A DNA stretch of 64,000 nucleotides from Persicirhabdus sediminis (GTDB lineage Bacteria; Verrucomicrobiota; Verrucomicrobiia; Verrucomicrobiales; Akkermansiaceae): positions 30,633 to 94,632 of the forward strand of contig NZ_JAENIM010000037.1 in assembly GCF_016595495.1 (NCBI RefSeq), written 5' to 3'. The notes under the pieces are model-generated. The model ran no database searches and had not been told where the DNA came from. It saw only the letters and a program-made list of their open reading frames with translations. Below are positions 1 to 8,617 of this stretch, one piece after another. Each line of letters starts with the position of its first letter. Position 1 is the stretch's first letter. The position numbers were made by a program, and so were the translations under genes.

Positions 1-906
1 TTTACCCAGCGCGGTACTATCCACATTTTGTGCTGCCACTCCTTGATTAGAAATATTGCCAATGATACGGCTCTTCGTCTGCAACTCGCTAAACCCGTCA
101 CTTCCCGGTCTAGCTGGAACATTTGCGAAATTAGATTTAGCGATTGTTGGATCACCTTCCTTAACATTATTGTCATCGTCAGGCACCTCTTTGCGGCGAT
201 CTTGCTCATCCTCGGGCGCATTGATTTTATCTGGCACCTGCACCAGTGAGTCGGCCCGATTGAATTCTTCCCGTTCGCTTGGCTTCACCCTATCCACAGC
301 TTCATTGCCTTCTTGTGGTTTCGGCTGCATCGTCTCGTCCGCTAATACGGCGTGATCAAAAAAGTGAGGTTTATCTTTTGGAGGTTCTGGTGAATCAAGC
401 TCAGTATTCAGTGGGCGCGGTGGTAAAGGTGGCCCCTTTTCATTAGACGGTTCTTTGCTAGTCGAGCCTAGCTTGACGTCACTATCGTAGAATTGGTCAA
501 ATTTTGTATCTTCCGAACCATCCACGCTAGGAACTGCAGGTTTGTCCTCTTCGCTTGGAGCCTCGCTAGCGGCCACGGTTTCCAGTTCACCTATTAAATC
601 AGCAGGCTCCTCAAGCTCACCAACCTGCGATTCATCAGTTCTGACATGCTGTTTTTCAACTTTTTCCGGCTCTATGACCTCATCCAATTCGATAGGTGCG
701 GGGACAAACTCTTGCCATGAAATAACCACTTCCGATGCCTTATTGAGCTCATCAGAATCATCAGCCGGCAGTTCCTTTGTATGTTTATCGTAGAAATACT
801 CCAATACATTCAGCTTAATGCACAATAAGACAGCACAAGCCAGCAGCACATACACCGCGGCGGTGATGAGGAATGCTTGTTGTACTTTTCTTTGGTATAG
901 AGTCAT
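1..906 (-). CDS. TonB-like energy transducer, C-terminus cut by window edge
   Basis: An uninterrupted minus-strand frame of 302 codons runs from an ATG at 906 off the left edge. I see a short basic N-terminus, one membrane segment at about residues 10-31, then a long acidic and proline-rich stretch (about 40-275) with little predicted structure. From about residue 279 it reads SRIIGNISNQGVAA. From memory of the family, this resembles the start of the C-terminal domain of verrucomicrobial TonB-like proteins. The layout of membrane anchor, periplasm-spanning Pro/acidic linker and C-terminal domain is that of TonB, which passes ExbB/ExbD energy to outer-membrane receptors. The decisive C-terminal fold and any exbBD neighbours lie outside the window. 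It is divergent from the phosphatase gene starting at 1120, so 907-1119 should hold both promoters. Confidence 0.7.
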   Translation of the reverse strand, partial: MTLYQRKVQQAFLITAAVYVLLACAVLLCIKLNVLEYFYDKHTKELPADDSDELNKASEVVISWQEFVPAPIELDEVIEPEKVEKQHVRTDESQVGELEEPADLIGELETVAASEAPSEEDKPAVPSVDGSEDTKFDQFYDSDVKLGSTSKEPSNEKGPPLPPRPLNTELDSPEPPKDKPHFFDHAVLADETMQPKPQEGNEAVDRVKPSEREEFNRADSLVQVPDKINAPEDEQDRRKEVPDDDNNVKEGDPTIAKSNFANVPARPGSDGFSELQTKSRIIGNISNQGVAAQNVDSTALGK

Positions 907-1119
907 ATGCCAGCTGGCGGGTCTATTGACTGCAGCAATCTGAACAGGGTCAGACAGCTTGGCAACCGTGAATCAGGTAATCTTGCAAAATTTGCGATGC
1001 TAGGGATTTCCTTGAAATATTAGCGATGCTACACTGGTACTTTACCGATAAATCTGTATAGCCAATTTCACCCCGCCAGATATATCTCTGGCTATCTTGT
1101 CCAATTTTTATACAAACCT

Positions 1120-3120
1120 ATGATGAAAACATCCCTTTGCGCCATCTACTCAGCGATCGCAGTGGTCCTCGCCGCCCCTACACTGTGCGCAGAAACACCC
1201 GCCATTTTTGTCGATAAATCGTCAGCTGGCTGGCACTACCTCCATATCACGGACGGTGGACCACCAGCTGGCAAAGATAACCGTAGATTCAACAATAATT
1301 GGTACGGGCAAACGGTGGCGAACTACCGCGGCAATAGCAATTACCCAGGGCCAAAATTCCAGCCAGATGGCAAAGCACCATTTCACTACGGCGGCGTGGA
1401 TGGGCTAAAAGGCGGAACCAAGCTGGAAGTGCCACCATCAGGCAAGCGCTTCACCTCGTATTTTCTCAAACCATTCGACGGCGGCAAAGAAGGGTCCGAG
1501 CACATTGCCATCGACATGCTGTGTGACGACGGGGCATTTATTTACCTCAATGGCGAACTCATCGCCCGCCACAATGTGACCGGGCAAGATAACTACAAAA
1601 CTCTCGCTACTAGGTTTGGCGACGAAAAAAACTTCGTGCCCATCGAGCTGATTGGTGAGCCAAAAGTGCAGCCAGGAAAAAACCTGCTCGCCATTTCCCT
1701 ACACAATAACAAAGCCACCAGCTCAGACCTCGGGTTTGACATCGTGCTCAGCAACCGCGAGGGCGACCAAGTCATCACCCCAACCATCAACCGTGGCCCG
1801 TACCTGCAAGCTGGCTCGCCCACCAGCGCCACCGTGCGCTGGCGCACTAACTTTGCTGGCTCCAGCGTAGTGAAATATGGCACCGCACCAGACCAACTCG
1901 ACCAGCTAGCTGAGATCAAAGAACCCACTCGCGAGCACATTGTCACCATCAATGGCCTGCAGCCAGCAGTGCGCTATTTTTACACCGTCGAGAGCCGAGG
2001 TGGAGAAAATTTCATCAGCTCAGAAGCAAGCGTAAATGCCTATTTCCAAACTCACCCGCAAGCAGGCAGCAAAGTGGATACCCGCATCTGGGTGATTGGC
2101 GACAGCGGCACCACCTCCAAGCAGAAGATGGATGTATACAAATCCTACCTTCAACGCAGCGCTGGCCAGCATACTGATGCCTGGCTGATGCTCGGTGACA
2201 ATGCCTACAACAAAGGCACCGATCAGGAATTCCAGCGCGCGGTATTTAATGCCTACCCAGAACTTCTGCAAAATACCTTCCTGTGGTCGTGCATTGGCAA
2301 CCACGAAACCTACTCAGACGGTGGTAAAACCTACCTCAACGTACACACATTCCCCACTAAAGGAGAAAGTGGCGGCGTCGCTTCTGGGTCCGAGCTGTAT
2401 TTTTCATTCGACCACGGCAACATCCACTTCATCAGCATCGACTCGCAAAGCAAAGAAAACTGGCAAGACAAACCCGGCACCGGCGGCATGATCGACTGGC
2501 TAGAACAAGACCTGCAAGCTACCGATAAAGATTGGATCGTCGCCTTTTTCCACCACGGGCCGTATACCAAAGGATCACACGACTCAGACCGCGAGCCGCA
2601 GCACATTGCCATGCGCAACTACGTCACTCCGCTGCTAGAAAAATATGGCACCGACCTCGTGCTCTCAGGCCACAGCCATTGTTACGAGCGCTCCATGTTA
2701 GTCAATGGCCACCACAGCAAGATGGACCCGAGCATTGACTCCAAAAGCGCCACCTTCACCAAAGACATGCTCGTAGATGCTGGCAACGGCAGCACGCTGG
2801 GCGGAGTCGACGCCGAGGGGAATTTCCTCAACGATGCCAGCAAGGGCAATGGTGCCTACCAAAAAGAAAACAATGGCGGCGACAAGGAAGTCAAAGGAAC
2901 CGTCTACAGCATCGTTGGCGCCTCGGGCAAACTCTCCCGCTGGACTGACCGCAGTGATGACATCGTCAACCCTAACCCGCACCCAGTGTTCATTGTAAAC
3001 TTGCGTGTCATGGGCTCTATGATTATCGATGTCAAAAATAACCAACTGCATGCCCAATACATCGACGAGAAAAACCAAGTGCGAGATGATTTCACCATCG
3101 TCAAAAAAGGCCTCAAATAA
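1120..3120 (+). CDS. Secreted purple acid phosphatase-like metallophosphoesterase
   Basis: 666 aa with a signal peptide (about residues 1-24, cleavage near LCA-ET). Residues about 30-215 look like a beta-sandwich, lectin-like region. Residues about 221-315 match the fibronectin-like N-terminal domain of purple acid phosphatases (starting INRGPYLQ). The calcineurin-like catalytic domain follows with its dinuclear-metal motifs in order: GDSG near 329, GDNAY near 360, GNHET near 393, HHGPY near 478 and GHSHCYER near 516. It probably hydrolyses phosphomonoesters in the periplasm or outside the cell; the substrate cannot be told. ATG codons at 1120 and 1123 are both possible starts. The gene is 24 bp upstream of the pseudouridine synthase gene and may be cotranscribed with it. 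Confidence 0.88.
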   Translation: MMKTSLCAIYSAIAVVLAAPTLCAETPAIFVDKSSAGWHYLHITDGGPPAGKDNRRFNNNWYGQTVANYRGNSNYPGPKFQPDGKAPFHYGGVDGLKGGTKLEVPPSGKRFTSYFLKPFDGGKEGSEHIAIDMLCDDGAFIYLNGELIARHNVTGQDNYKTLATRFGDEKNFVPIELIGEPKVQPGKNLLAISLHNNKATSSDLGFDIVLSNREGDQVITPTINRGPYLQAGSPTSATVRWRTNFAGSSVVKYGTAPDQLDQLAEIKEPTREHIVTINGLQPAVRYFYTVESRGGENFISSEASVNAYFQTHPQAGSKVDTRIWVIGDSGTTSKQKMDVYKSYLQRSAGQHTDAWLMLGDNAYNKGTDQEFQRAVFNAYPELLQNTFLWSCIGNHETYSDGGKTYLNVHTFPTKGESGGVASGSELYFSFDHGNIHFISIDSQSKENWQDKPGTGGMIDWLEQDLQATDKDWIVAFFHHGPYTKGSHDSDREPQHIAMRNYVTPLLEKYGTDLVLSGHSHCYERSMLVNGHHSKMDPSIDSKSATFTKDMLVDAGNGSTLGGVDAEGNFLNDASKGNGAYQKENNGGDKEVKGTVYSIVGASGKLSRWTDRSDDIVNPNPHPVFIVNLRVMGSMIIDVKNNQLHAQYIDEKNQVRDDFTIVKKGLK

Positions 3121-3144
3121 GTTCACCTCCAGCCAGCCCAGCGC

Positions 3145-4062
3145 ATGAAATCACTACTCGTTGAACATAGCGCAGGGCAACGGCTCGACGCCTACCTAGT
3201 TGGATTCCTCACCGAACTGTCGCGGGCAAAAATTCAGTCATTGATCAAATCTGGAGACATCCAGCTCAATGACGCCAAAACCAAACCCAAACAACTCATC
3301 ACCCTCGGTGATCGCATTTCTATCAACATCCCCGAGGACAAACCGCGCCAGCTCGTCGCTCAAGACATCCCGCTAGACGTCCTCTACGAAGACGAACACA
3401 TCATCGTCATCAACAAAGCCGCTGGCATGGTGGTGCATCCAGCTGCCGGCAACGACGACGGCACGCTAGTCAACGCGCTACTATTTCACTGCGGCAGCCA
3501 GCTAGCTGAAGGCCAAGAAGAAGGTCGTCCCGGCATCGTCCACCGGCTAGACAAAGATACCTCGGGCGTGATGGTTTGCGCCAAATCCCAGCTGGCGCTT
3601 ACCTCGCTGCTCGCCCAGTTTGCCGATCGCACCACCGCCAAGCGCTACCTAACCGTCGTGCAAGGCCAGCCCAACAAACCTGAAGACACGGTATTCACAA
3701 ATATCGGCCGCCACCCAGTCAATCGACAAAAAATGGCAGTGGTCGACCCCGGCAGCGGCAAATCAGCCATCACTGATTACCGCGTTCTCTACCACCACCC
3801 CAGCAATACCAGCTTGATCAAATGCGACCTGCATACCGGTCGCACCCACCAGATCCGCGTTCACATGTGCCACATCGGCACACCCATTCTCGGCGACCCC
3901 ATCTACGCAAACATCAAACGCCAAGCAGTGAAAACCGGACGTCTCATGCTGCACGCATGGCAGCTGGAAATTGATCACCCAGAAACTAACATGCGCCTGC
4001 ACTTTGAAGCCCCCGTGCCCGCCGAATACGATCGGTGGATCAAAGAAATCCAGCTGGACTAA
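3145..4062 (+). CDS. rluD: 23S rRNA pseudouridine synthase, RluA/RluD family
   Basis: 305 aa, the usual length for RluD. An S4 RNA-binding domain covers about residues 1-60 (SRAKIQSLIKSGDIQLN region). The catalytic domain contains the family signature HRLDKDTSG at 133-141, whose Asp (136) is the catalytic residue, and later RTHQIRVH, also diagnostic of the RluA family. It isomerises uridine to pseudouridine in RNA. RluD acts on helix 69 of 23S rRNA, but RluA and RluC paralogues cannot be fully excluded from sequence alone. It follows the phosphatase gene by 24 bp and is closed by a strong terminator at 4088. Confidence 0.9.
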   Translation: MKSLLVEHSAGQRLDAYLVGFLTELSRAKIQSLIKSGDIQLNDAKTKPKQLITLGDRISINIPEDKPRQLVAQDIPLDVLYEDEHIIVINKAAGMVVHPAAGNDDGTLVNALLFHCGSQLAEGQEEGRPGIVHRLDKDTSGVMVCAKSQLALTSLLAQFADRTTAKRYLTVVQGQPNKPEDTVFTNIGRHPVNRQKMAVVDPGSGKSAITDYRVLYHHPSNTSLIKCDLHTGRTHQIRVHMCHIGTPILGDPIYANIKRQAVKTGRLMLHAWQLEIDHPETNMRLHFEAPVPAEYDRWIKEIQLD

Positions 4063-4087
4063 CAAATAATTTCAACCGAAAAAATAC

Positions 4088-4119
4088 AATCCACTTCCAT
4101 CTGGGAGTGGATTTTTTTT
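4088..4119 (+). terminator. Rho-independent terminator, copy 1
   Basis: An 11-bp stem (one G-U pair) with loop ATCT is followed by eight T. It ends the rluD transcript. The same hairpin, T-tract and following GCTCAAG recur at 5110-5148. Confidence 0.9.
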
Positions 4120-4127
4120 GGCTCAAG

Positions 4128-4453
4128 AGCCAGCGCTGACTAGCTGATAGGCTCAGTGAAATGGGGCAATATCAAACTTCATCTCTATATAAAATCACAC
4201 TCATCCCCCCAAAAAACATGAGGCTAAGTACTTGATCACTAGACCAATCAAAAAGGTTAACTCTTAGTCGAAAGCTACTCTTTAGAATCATAGACAGACC
4301 AAGGTTAAACTGGTTCACTACTTCCACTTCTTAATATTTAAAGTTAAATTTCGCTCACAAAAACTCACCCAAATCCTTCAATCCATAAAGAACTAGAAGA
4401 CTGTCCTTTTAAAAATTGAAGATCCAATAACACCCACTAAAAAATACAATATT
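4128..4453. other. AT-rich intergenic leader
   Basis: About 325 bases without a supported gene. It is AT-rich and must contain the promoter of the PEP-CTERM gene at 4454. I see no convincing -35/-10 pair, hairpin or repeat beyond the terminator flank at its left end. Confidence 0.5.
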
Positions 4454-5086
4454 ATGAAAACAAAACTGCTAACATCCTTATTGTCACTAAGCTTTGCGAT
4501 TTCAGCTAGCGCTGCGTGGACAACGATCGACAACTTACCTGGCGCCAGCGTTGATGGCACAAATGCCCAAACTAGTAGTTCTACAGACGTCGATACCAGC
4601 AACTTAATTGATGGTGGCACGGGCACCGGCGCTTCTGATAAATGGTACACCACAGCATTCGACTCAGCGGCACCTCCAGTGATCATCTTTGACCTCGGCG
4701 CAGATATCACCATGGATGCCTTTGCTGTATACGGCTACCACGGTAACCTAAATAATGGGGCGTCCAATAACACAATCAGCTCATTCACGCTCGAATTTGC
4801 TACCGCTGCTGAAGGCTCGACTACATTTGGCCAAAGCTACAGCAAGATTGACGAAACCATTGACGCGAAATTTAAAAATAGTGAGTTTTACACCTCCGAC
4901 TACGGTCAGGATATCACAGCTCGCTACATCAAAGTCACCATTACCGGCAACTTCGGAGGCGATATCGTTGGCTCTACTGAAATGAACATTAATGTCGTGG
5001 ATACCGATGTCGTCCCTGAGCCAAGTGCTCTGACACTACTTGGACTTGGTGGCCTCGGCCTCGTTCTGCGCCGCCGCCGCGCATAA
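4454..5086 (+). CDS. PEP-CTERM protein with discoidin-like domain
   Basis: 210 aa. A signal peptide occupies about residues 1-20 (MKTKLLTSLLS..., cleavage after ISASA). The middle reads like an F5/8 type C (discoidin, galactose-binding) fold: IIFDLGADITMDAFAVYGY near 78-97 and ARYIKVTI near 156-163. The C-terminus is a textbook PEP-CTERM sorting signal: VPEPSALTLLGLGGLGL followed by an Arg cluster. Such proteins are exported, anchored and cleaved by an exosortase, and often end in the extracellular matrix or on the cell surface. No exosortase is in this window. The gene stands alone between two identical terminators (4088 and 5110). The ligand is unknown; carbohydrate is the usual guess for this fold. 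Confidence 0.85.
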   Translation: MKTKLLTSLLSLSFAISASAAWTTIDNLPGASVDGTNAQTSSSTDVDTSNLIDGGTGTGASDKWYTTAFDSAAPPVIIFDLGADITMDAFAVYGYHGNLNNGASNNTISSFTLEFATAAEGSTTFGQSYSKIDETIDAKFKNSEFYTSDYGQDITARYIKVTITGNFGGDIVGSTEMNINVVDTDVVPEPSALTLLGLGGLGLVLRRRRA

Positions 5087-5109
5087 TCTGCTTTCTGAGT
5101 AAAAACATA

Positions 5110-5141
5110 AATCCACTTCCATCTGGGAGTGGATTTTTTTT
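5110..5141 (+). terminator. Rho-independent terminator, copy 2
   Basis: The stem, loop and eight-T tract are identical to those at 4088-4119, and GCTCAAG follows in both. It ends the PEP-CTERM transcript. Confidence 0.9.
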
Positions 5142-5191
5142 GCTCAAGTTGCGGTTTCTTGCTACTGCTTCTGGGCATAGCCGCTACTACC

Positions 5192-5449
5192 ATGTCAGAA
5201 GATCTCGTTAACTCACTTATTCCCGCCGTCGATCAGCAAATTGAATCAGCCGCCACGCCACACGTGGCCGCGACATTCAAGCGGCTCACGGGCGAAAACC
5301 AGCTAGCTGAGGACGATGCCAAGTTTCTCATCGCCGAATGTCTAGCAGACGAGAGCAACCGCATGTTTATCGAGAAGCGCGAGTTCAACATCGATCGCTA
5401 CTACGAGCTGTTGGATGAATTACCACACAGTGACAGCCAGGCCCATTAG
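5192..5449 (+). CDS. Small conserved-type protein of unknown function
   Basis: 85 aa from the ATG at 5192 (MSEDLVNSLIPAVDQQIES...). The frame also opens at 5129, but that ATG lies inside the terminator hairpin at 5110-5141 and would add a spurious leader, so I chose 5192. The protein is acidic, soluble and probably helical, with no signal peptide and no cysteines. The core CLADESNRMFIEKREFNIDRYYELLDEL looks like a compact helical domain, but I cannot assign it to a named family. It ends 41 bp before the glycosyltransferase start and may share its transcript. Confidence 0.65.
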   Translation: MSEDLVNSLIPAVDQQIESAATPHVAATFKRLTGENQLAEDDAKFLIAECLADESNRMFIEKREFNIDRYYELLDELPHSDSQAH

Positions 5450-5490
5450 AGGCTGGCGCATCATTCCCGTGATTCTCCAATCCATTCCCC

Positions 5491-6603
5491 GTGGCTAATC
5501 AATCAGACATTCTCATACTAACGGCTGGCTTTGGCGAGGGGCATAACAGCGCCGCGCGCAATCTTGAATCCGCCTTTGAGGGGAAAAATAACCCACTTTA
5601 CCTAGACCCGTGCGCAGCTGGCTCGCCGCGGCTCAACGACTTTTTACGCAAGTTCTACCGCTACATCACCACCCATCACCCGCGGCTGTGGTATAGCATT
5701 TACCAGTCTACAGAAAACCACGACTTCTCCAAAGAGCGCCTGCCCTTCATGCGCCCACCGGAACGCCGGCTCGATCTAGCCATTCGCCACTACCAGCCAC
5801 GGGCAATCATCAGCACCTACCCGCTGTACCCGTACTTTGTTGATAGAAGTTTTCAAAAAGGTGCGCCGCGCTGCCCTGTTTTCACCGTCGTTACAGATTC
5901 TATCAATATCAATGCAGCGTGGAGAAACGCCCCAACAGATTATTTCCTTGTTACTGATGAGACCACCAAGGAATCGCTGATAGACCAAAAAATCCCAGCT
6001 GAGAAAATCATCATCACTGGGTTTCCGGTGAACCCAAAGTTTGCTCAACTTCCAGTTCTCCAGCCAGATTGCTCGACTGAGAAATTCAAAATTCTCTATT
6101 TTACTACTGCAAAAAAACCACAAGTTAGGCGCATTCTCAAGGCACTGCTAGAGAGGCACCCACATACTCAGGTCACCGTGGTTCTTGGCAAAAACGTACG
6201 CAAACTCTACTCGCGCGCACGCGAAGCCAAAGAGCAATTTCCTGGCCGCGTGAAAATCATCGGCTGGACCAAACGGGTCCCAGAGTTGATGAGTGAGCAC
6301 CACCTTGTCGTCGGCAAAGCTGGTGGCGCCACCGTACACGAAGCGCTGGCGGCTGCCTGCCCGATGCTCATTCACCACCTCGTGCCCGGCCAAGAAGAAG
6401 GCAACCTCGAGCTGCTCAAGCTTCTCGGCGGCGGCGATCTAGCTGACACATCAGACAAACTCAGAGAGCTCATCCACCAGCTGCTAGAGAATGATGCCGC
6501 ACTGTGGCGGAAGATGAAAAGCGAACTTTACGCGCGCCGCCACCCGCAAGCCGCTACCGACATCGTCGAGCTCGTCAACCAGTCCGTAGTAGCTGAGCAG
6601 TAG
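5491..6603 (+). CDS. Glycosyltransferase of the MGDG synthase/MurG-like type
   Basis: 370 aa with a GTG start. The N-terminus has the monogalactosyldiacylglycerol synthase signature TAGFGEGHNSAA at about residues 11-22. The C-terminal GT-B domain carries the nucleotide-sugar binding loop GKAGGATVHEALAAACP near residue 275-291. Enzymes of this GT28 family transfer galactose or glucose from UDP-sugars to diacylglycerol at the inner membrane, so a glycolipid role is likely; the acceptor is inferred from family only. Length fits UgtP-like enzymes. It converges on the minus-strand gene ending at 6606, leaving only 2 bp between the stops. Confidence 0.82.
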   Translation: MANQSDILILTAGFGEGHNSAARNLESAFEGKNNPLYLDPCAAGSPRLNDFLRKFYRYITTHHPRLWYSIYQSTENHDFSKERLPFMRPPERRLDLAIRHYQPRAIISTYPLYPYFVDRSFQKGAPRCPVFTVVTDSININAAWRNAPTDYFLVTDETTKESLIDQKIPAEKIIITGFPVNPKFAQLPVLQPDCSTEKFKILYFTTAKKPQVRRILKALLERHPHTQVTVVLGKNVRKLYSRAREAKEQFPGRVKIIGWTKRVPELMSEHHLVVGKAGGATVHEALAAACPMLIHHLVPGQEEGNLELLKLLGGGDLADTSDKLRELIHQLLENDAALWRKMKSELYARRHPQAATDIVELVNQSVVAEQ

Positions 6604-6605
6604 AC

Positions 6606-7418
6606 TTACTCGTCTTCACCTGTTGGAGTGTTAGCCACAGGTTTCACCCCAGCCGCATCGGTAAGATGGCGATATTTCTCAGGGATAGCGTCAGCTAGAT
6701 AGACTCGCTGATTCTCGCCATTATGCTCTTCGATTCGATAGCGATATGCGCCGTTGCCCTGGTCTTCGAAGCTGATGCGAATCGATCTATCAACCCCTTC
6801 GGCTCCGCGATCAAATAATTGCTCACCACCTTTCAGCGCAAATAACGCACGACCACGTGCTTCACCTAACGAAGCTTCTAGCTGGCTCAGAAATTTCTGC
6901 TGTGCCTTTTTCTCTAACTCAGGGCTGTCAGCCAGCTGGATGGTGAATGACCCATCAGCCTCGTCGCGAAACTCAGCCAGCTGGATGTCATCCGCTTCCA
7001 TTGTCGTCTGCACTTGGCTCCAATGGGTTTCAATTGCCTGCTGCTGGTCAGCCTCCACCTCTAGCAAACTCACTACCGCGTCGTCGTGGCTGAAAAAATT
7101 CTTCCCTTTGGGCGGCTCCACCTTGACCTGAGCCATCGTCACCAAACGATCTAGCGAGATCGCAATGTGGTCATCACCACGCAGCTCCAGCTCATCTACC
7201 GACCTCTGTGCTAGCCCAGACCGCTTGCTAACACGGCTAGCATCAGCTGACGACGAAGATAAACTCGCAGCCCTATCAGCGCCCCTAGCAGAGCTAGCTG
7301 CCGAATTTCCCTCTACCGAAGTAGCTGGCTCTGGCCCAGAGAAGATCACCGCCGTGAGCAATGCTCCAGCCACCGCTCCGCCAGCTACCAAGATCACTTT
7401 TTCAAAATTCACCATCAC
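6606..7418 (-). CDS. Membrane-anchored hypothetical protein
   Basis: 270 aa (ATG at 7418; a second ATG at 7415 is equally possible). The N-terminus has one membrane segment or uncleaved signal at about residues 7-27 (VILVAGGAVAGALLTAVIF). A Ser/Ala-rich linker follows to about residue 75. The remainder is soluble, charged and probably alpha/beta, rich in Glu/Gln helices around 110-200. I recognise no catalytic motif or named domain. The topology suggests a periplasmic protein tethered to the inner membrane. It faces away from the PEP-CTERM gene at 7675, with 256 bp between their starts holding both promoters. Confidence 0.7.
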   Translation of the reverse strand: MMVNFEKVILVAGGAVAGALLTAVIFSGPEPATSVEGNSAASSARGADRAASLSSSSADASRVSKRSGLAQRSVDELELRGDDHIAISLDRLVTMAQVKVEPPKGKNFFSHDDAVVSLLEVEADQQQAIETHWSQVQTTMEADDIQLAEFRDEADGSFTIQLADSPELEKKAQQKFLSQLEASLGEARGRALFALKGGEQLFDRGAEGVDRSIRISFEDQGNGAYRYRIEEHNGENQRVYLADAIPEKYRHLTDAAGVKPVANTPTGEDE

Positions 7419-7674
7419 TCACAGCAAAGCGCAATTTCCCCAGCGAGGCAATGGGCAAATCGCGCTGGCCAAGGAAGTAGAAACCTCTCCTTCTTTACCA
7501 GAAAATCGAAACGCTTGTACGACAACGGGAAACAAAAAGCGAAACAGTCACCCATATTACACACTCGTCTACGTGTCCTCTTTTGAGACTACTTTCTGAG
7601 TTCCCATGACTTAGGCCAAGTCAAGTTAGCAAGACACTACTCATAAAGCAGATATTTCACCCCAAACTAAAACA

Positions 7675-8457
7675 ATGAATACGTATAAAAAAGAACTACT
7701 AATATTGTGCACAACAATGCTAGCTGCAGCCCAACTGAATGCAGCTTCGGTAATCACTAACCAACCTCTATCAGATCAGCCCGATTACCGAAATAATAGC
7801 CCTGACGCCTCACTGCCTACGACAAGCAGCCCTCAAGATATCTGGCGTTTCAATAACCGAGTTCAAATCATGACTGATCCTGATAATGCTAACATTATCG
7901 GCACTAAGTCTAGTTTCACCGATGTGGTCAACCTAACCTCACACACTGCCGTAACAAGCGACCCAGATTACAATATCACAACCACAACCCTGAATAGCAT
8001 CACTCCAAATTTCGAAGTATCTGACTTCGCAACGGTTGCTATCGATGATGATAGGCTCGGGGCCAGTACCCGCATAGACGGCTACTACACGATCAACCTG
8101 ACAACTACCTCAGGAACTTTCGTTGCCACAAGTGATATTGCCACATTACTCGACGGCAGCTTAGCTGGAAATAGCACAGCGATGCGTAACAACGTCGTAA
8201 CAGCGTGGAATACCATCACTTGGGATGTAGATCCATTTGCCAGCGGAGGTATTATCTACAACGACATCAGCTCACTGGACATCACGTTTCATAGTGAGCT
8301 GCTCGGAGCTAATGATGGCACTGAAGGTAGATCTAGCTGGTTCAATTTCGATACCAATGGAATTGAATACACAGCTCAGACAATTCCTGAGCCAGCTAGC
8401 CTAGCTCTGCTTGGTTTAGGTGGCTTTGCGCTCGTTGCACGTAAACGTCGTTCATAA
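7675..8457 (+). CDS. PEP-CTERM protein, function unknown
   Basis: 260 aa. A signal peptide ends near residue 24 (AAAQLNAAS). The mature part is rich in Thr, Ser, Asn and Asp with alternating beta-strand patterns, as in secreted beta-sandwich proteins, but no named domain is clear. The C-terminus is a PEP-CTERM signal: IPEPASLALLGLGGFALVA then a basic KRRS tail. It should be exported and processed by an exosortase encoded elsewhere. It is a single-gene unit closed by the hairpin at 8483. It does not resemble the PEP-CTERM protein at 4454 outside the sorting tail. Confidence 0.82.
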   Translation: MNTYKKELLILCTTMLAAAQLNAASVITNQPLSDQPDYRNNSPDASLPTTSSPQDIWRFNNRVQIMTDPDNANIIGTKSSFTDVVNLTSHTAVTSDPDYNITTTTLNSITPNFEVSDFATVAIDDDRLGASTRIDGYYTINLTTTSGTFVATSDIATLLDGSLAGNSTAMRNNVVTAWNTITWDVDPFASGGIIYNDISSLDITFHSELLGANDGTEGRSSWFNFDTNGIEYTAQTIPEPASLALLGLGGFALVARKRRS

Positions 8458-8482
8458 AATCATCTGCCCATATGGTTCAAAT

Positions 8483-8518
8483 CGGCTGGCTCCATCGTGG
8501 AGCTGGCCGTTTCAGTTT
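8483..8518 (+). terminator. Hairpin terminator after PEP-CTERM gene
   Basis: A 12-bp stem (8483-8494 with 8498-8509, two G-U pairs) has a 3-base loop and is followed by TTTCAGTTT. The right arm contains AGCTGG, the hexamer over-represented throughout the window. Confidence 0.7.
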
Positions 8519-8617
8519 ACAACTAAGGCATAATTTGCGCATTTCAGTTGCACAACGACCGCCATCAGCTATTTTCGCGCGCATTCCCCTTTTACTTCAT
8601 TTTTAGAGAATACAACC

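Noticed and set aside
28..793. Plus-strand ORFs at the left edge
   Set aside because: They are shadows of the open minus-strand TonB-like frame of 302 codons, which has a membrane segment and a plausible start.
2698..3126. 142-codon minus-strand ORF
   Set aside because: It is antisense to the phosphatase gene and has no signals of its own.
5129..5191. Upstream start of the small protein with a hydrophobic leader
   Set aside because: This ATG lies inside a strong terminator hairpin; the ATG at 5192 is the sensible start.
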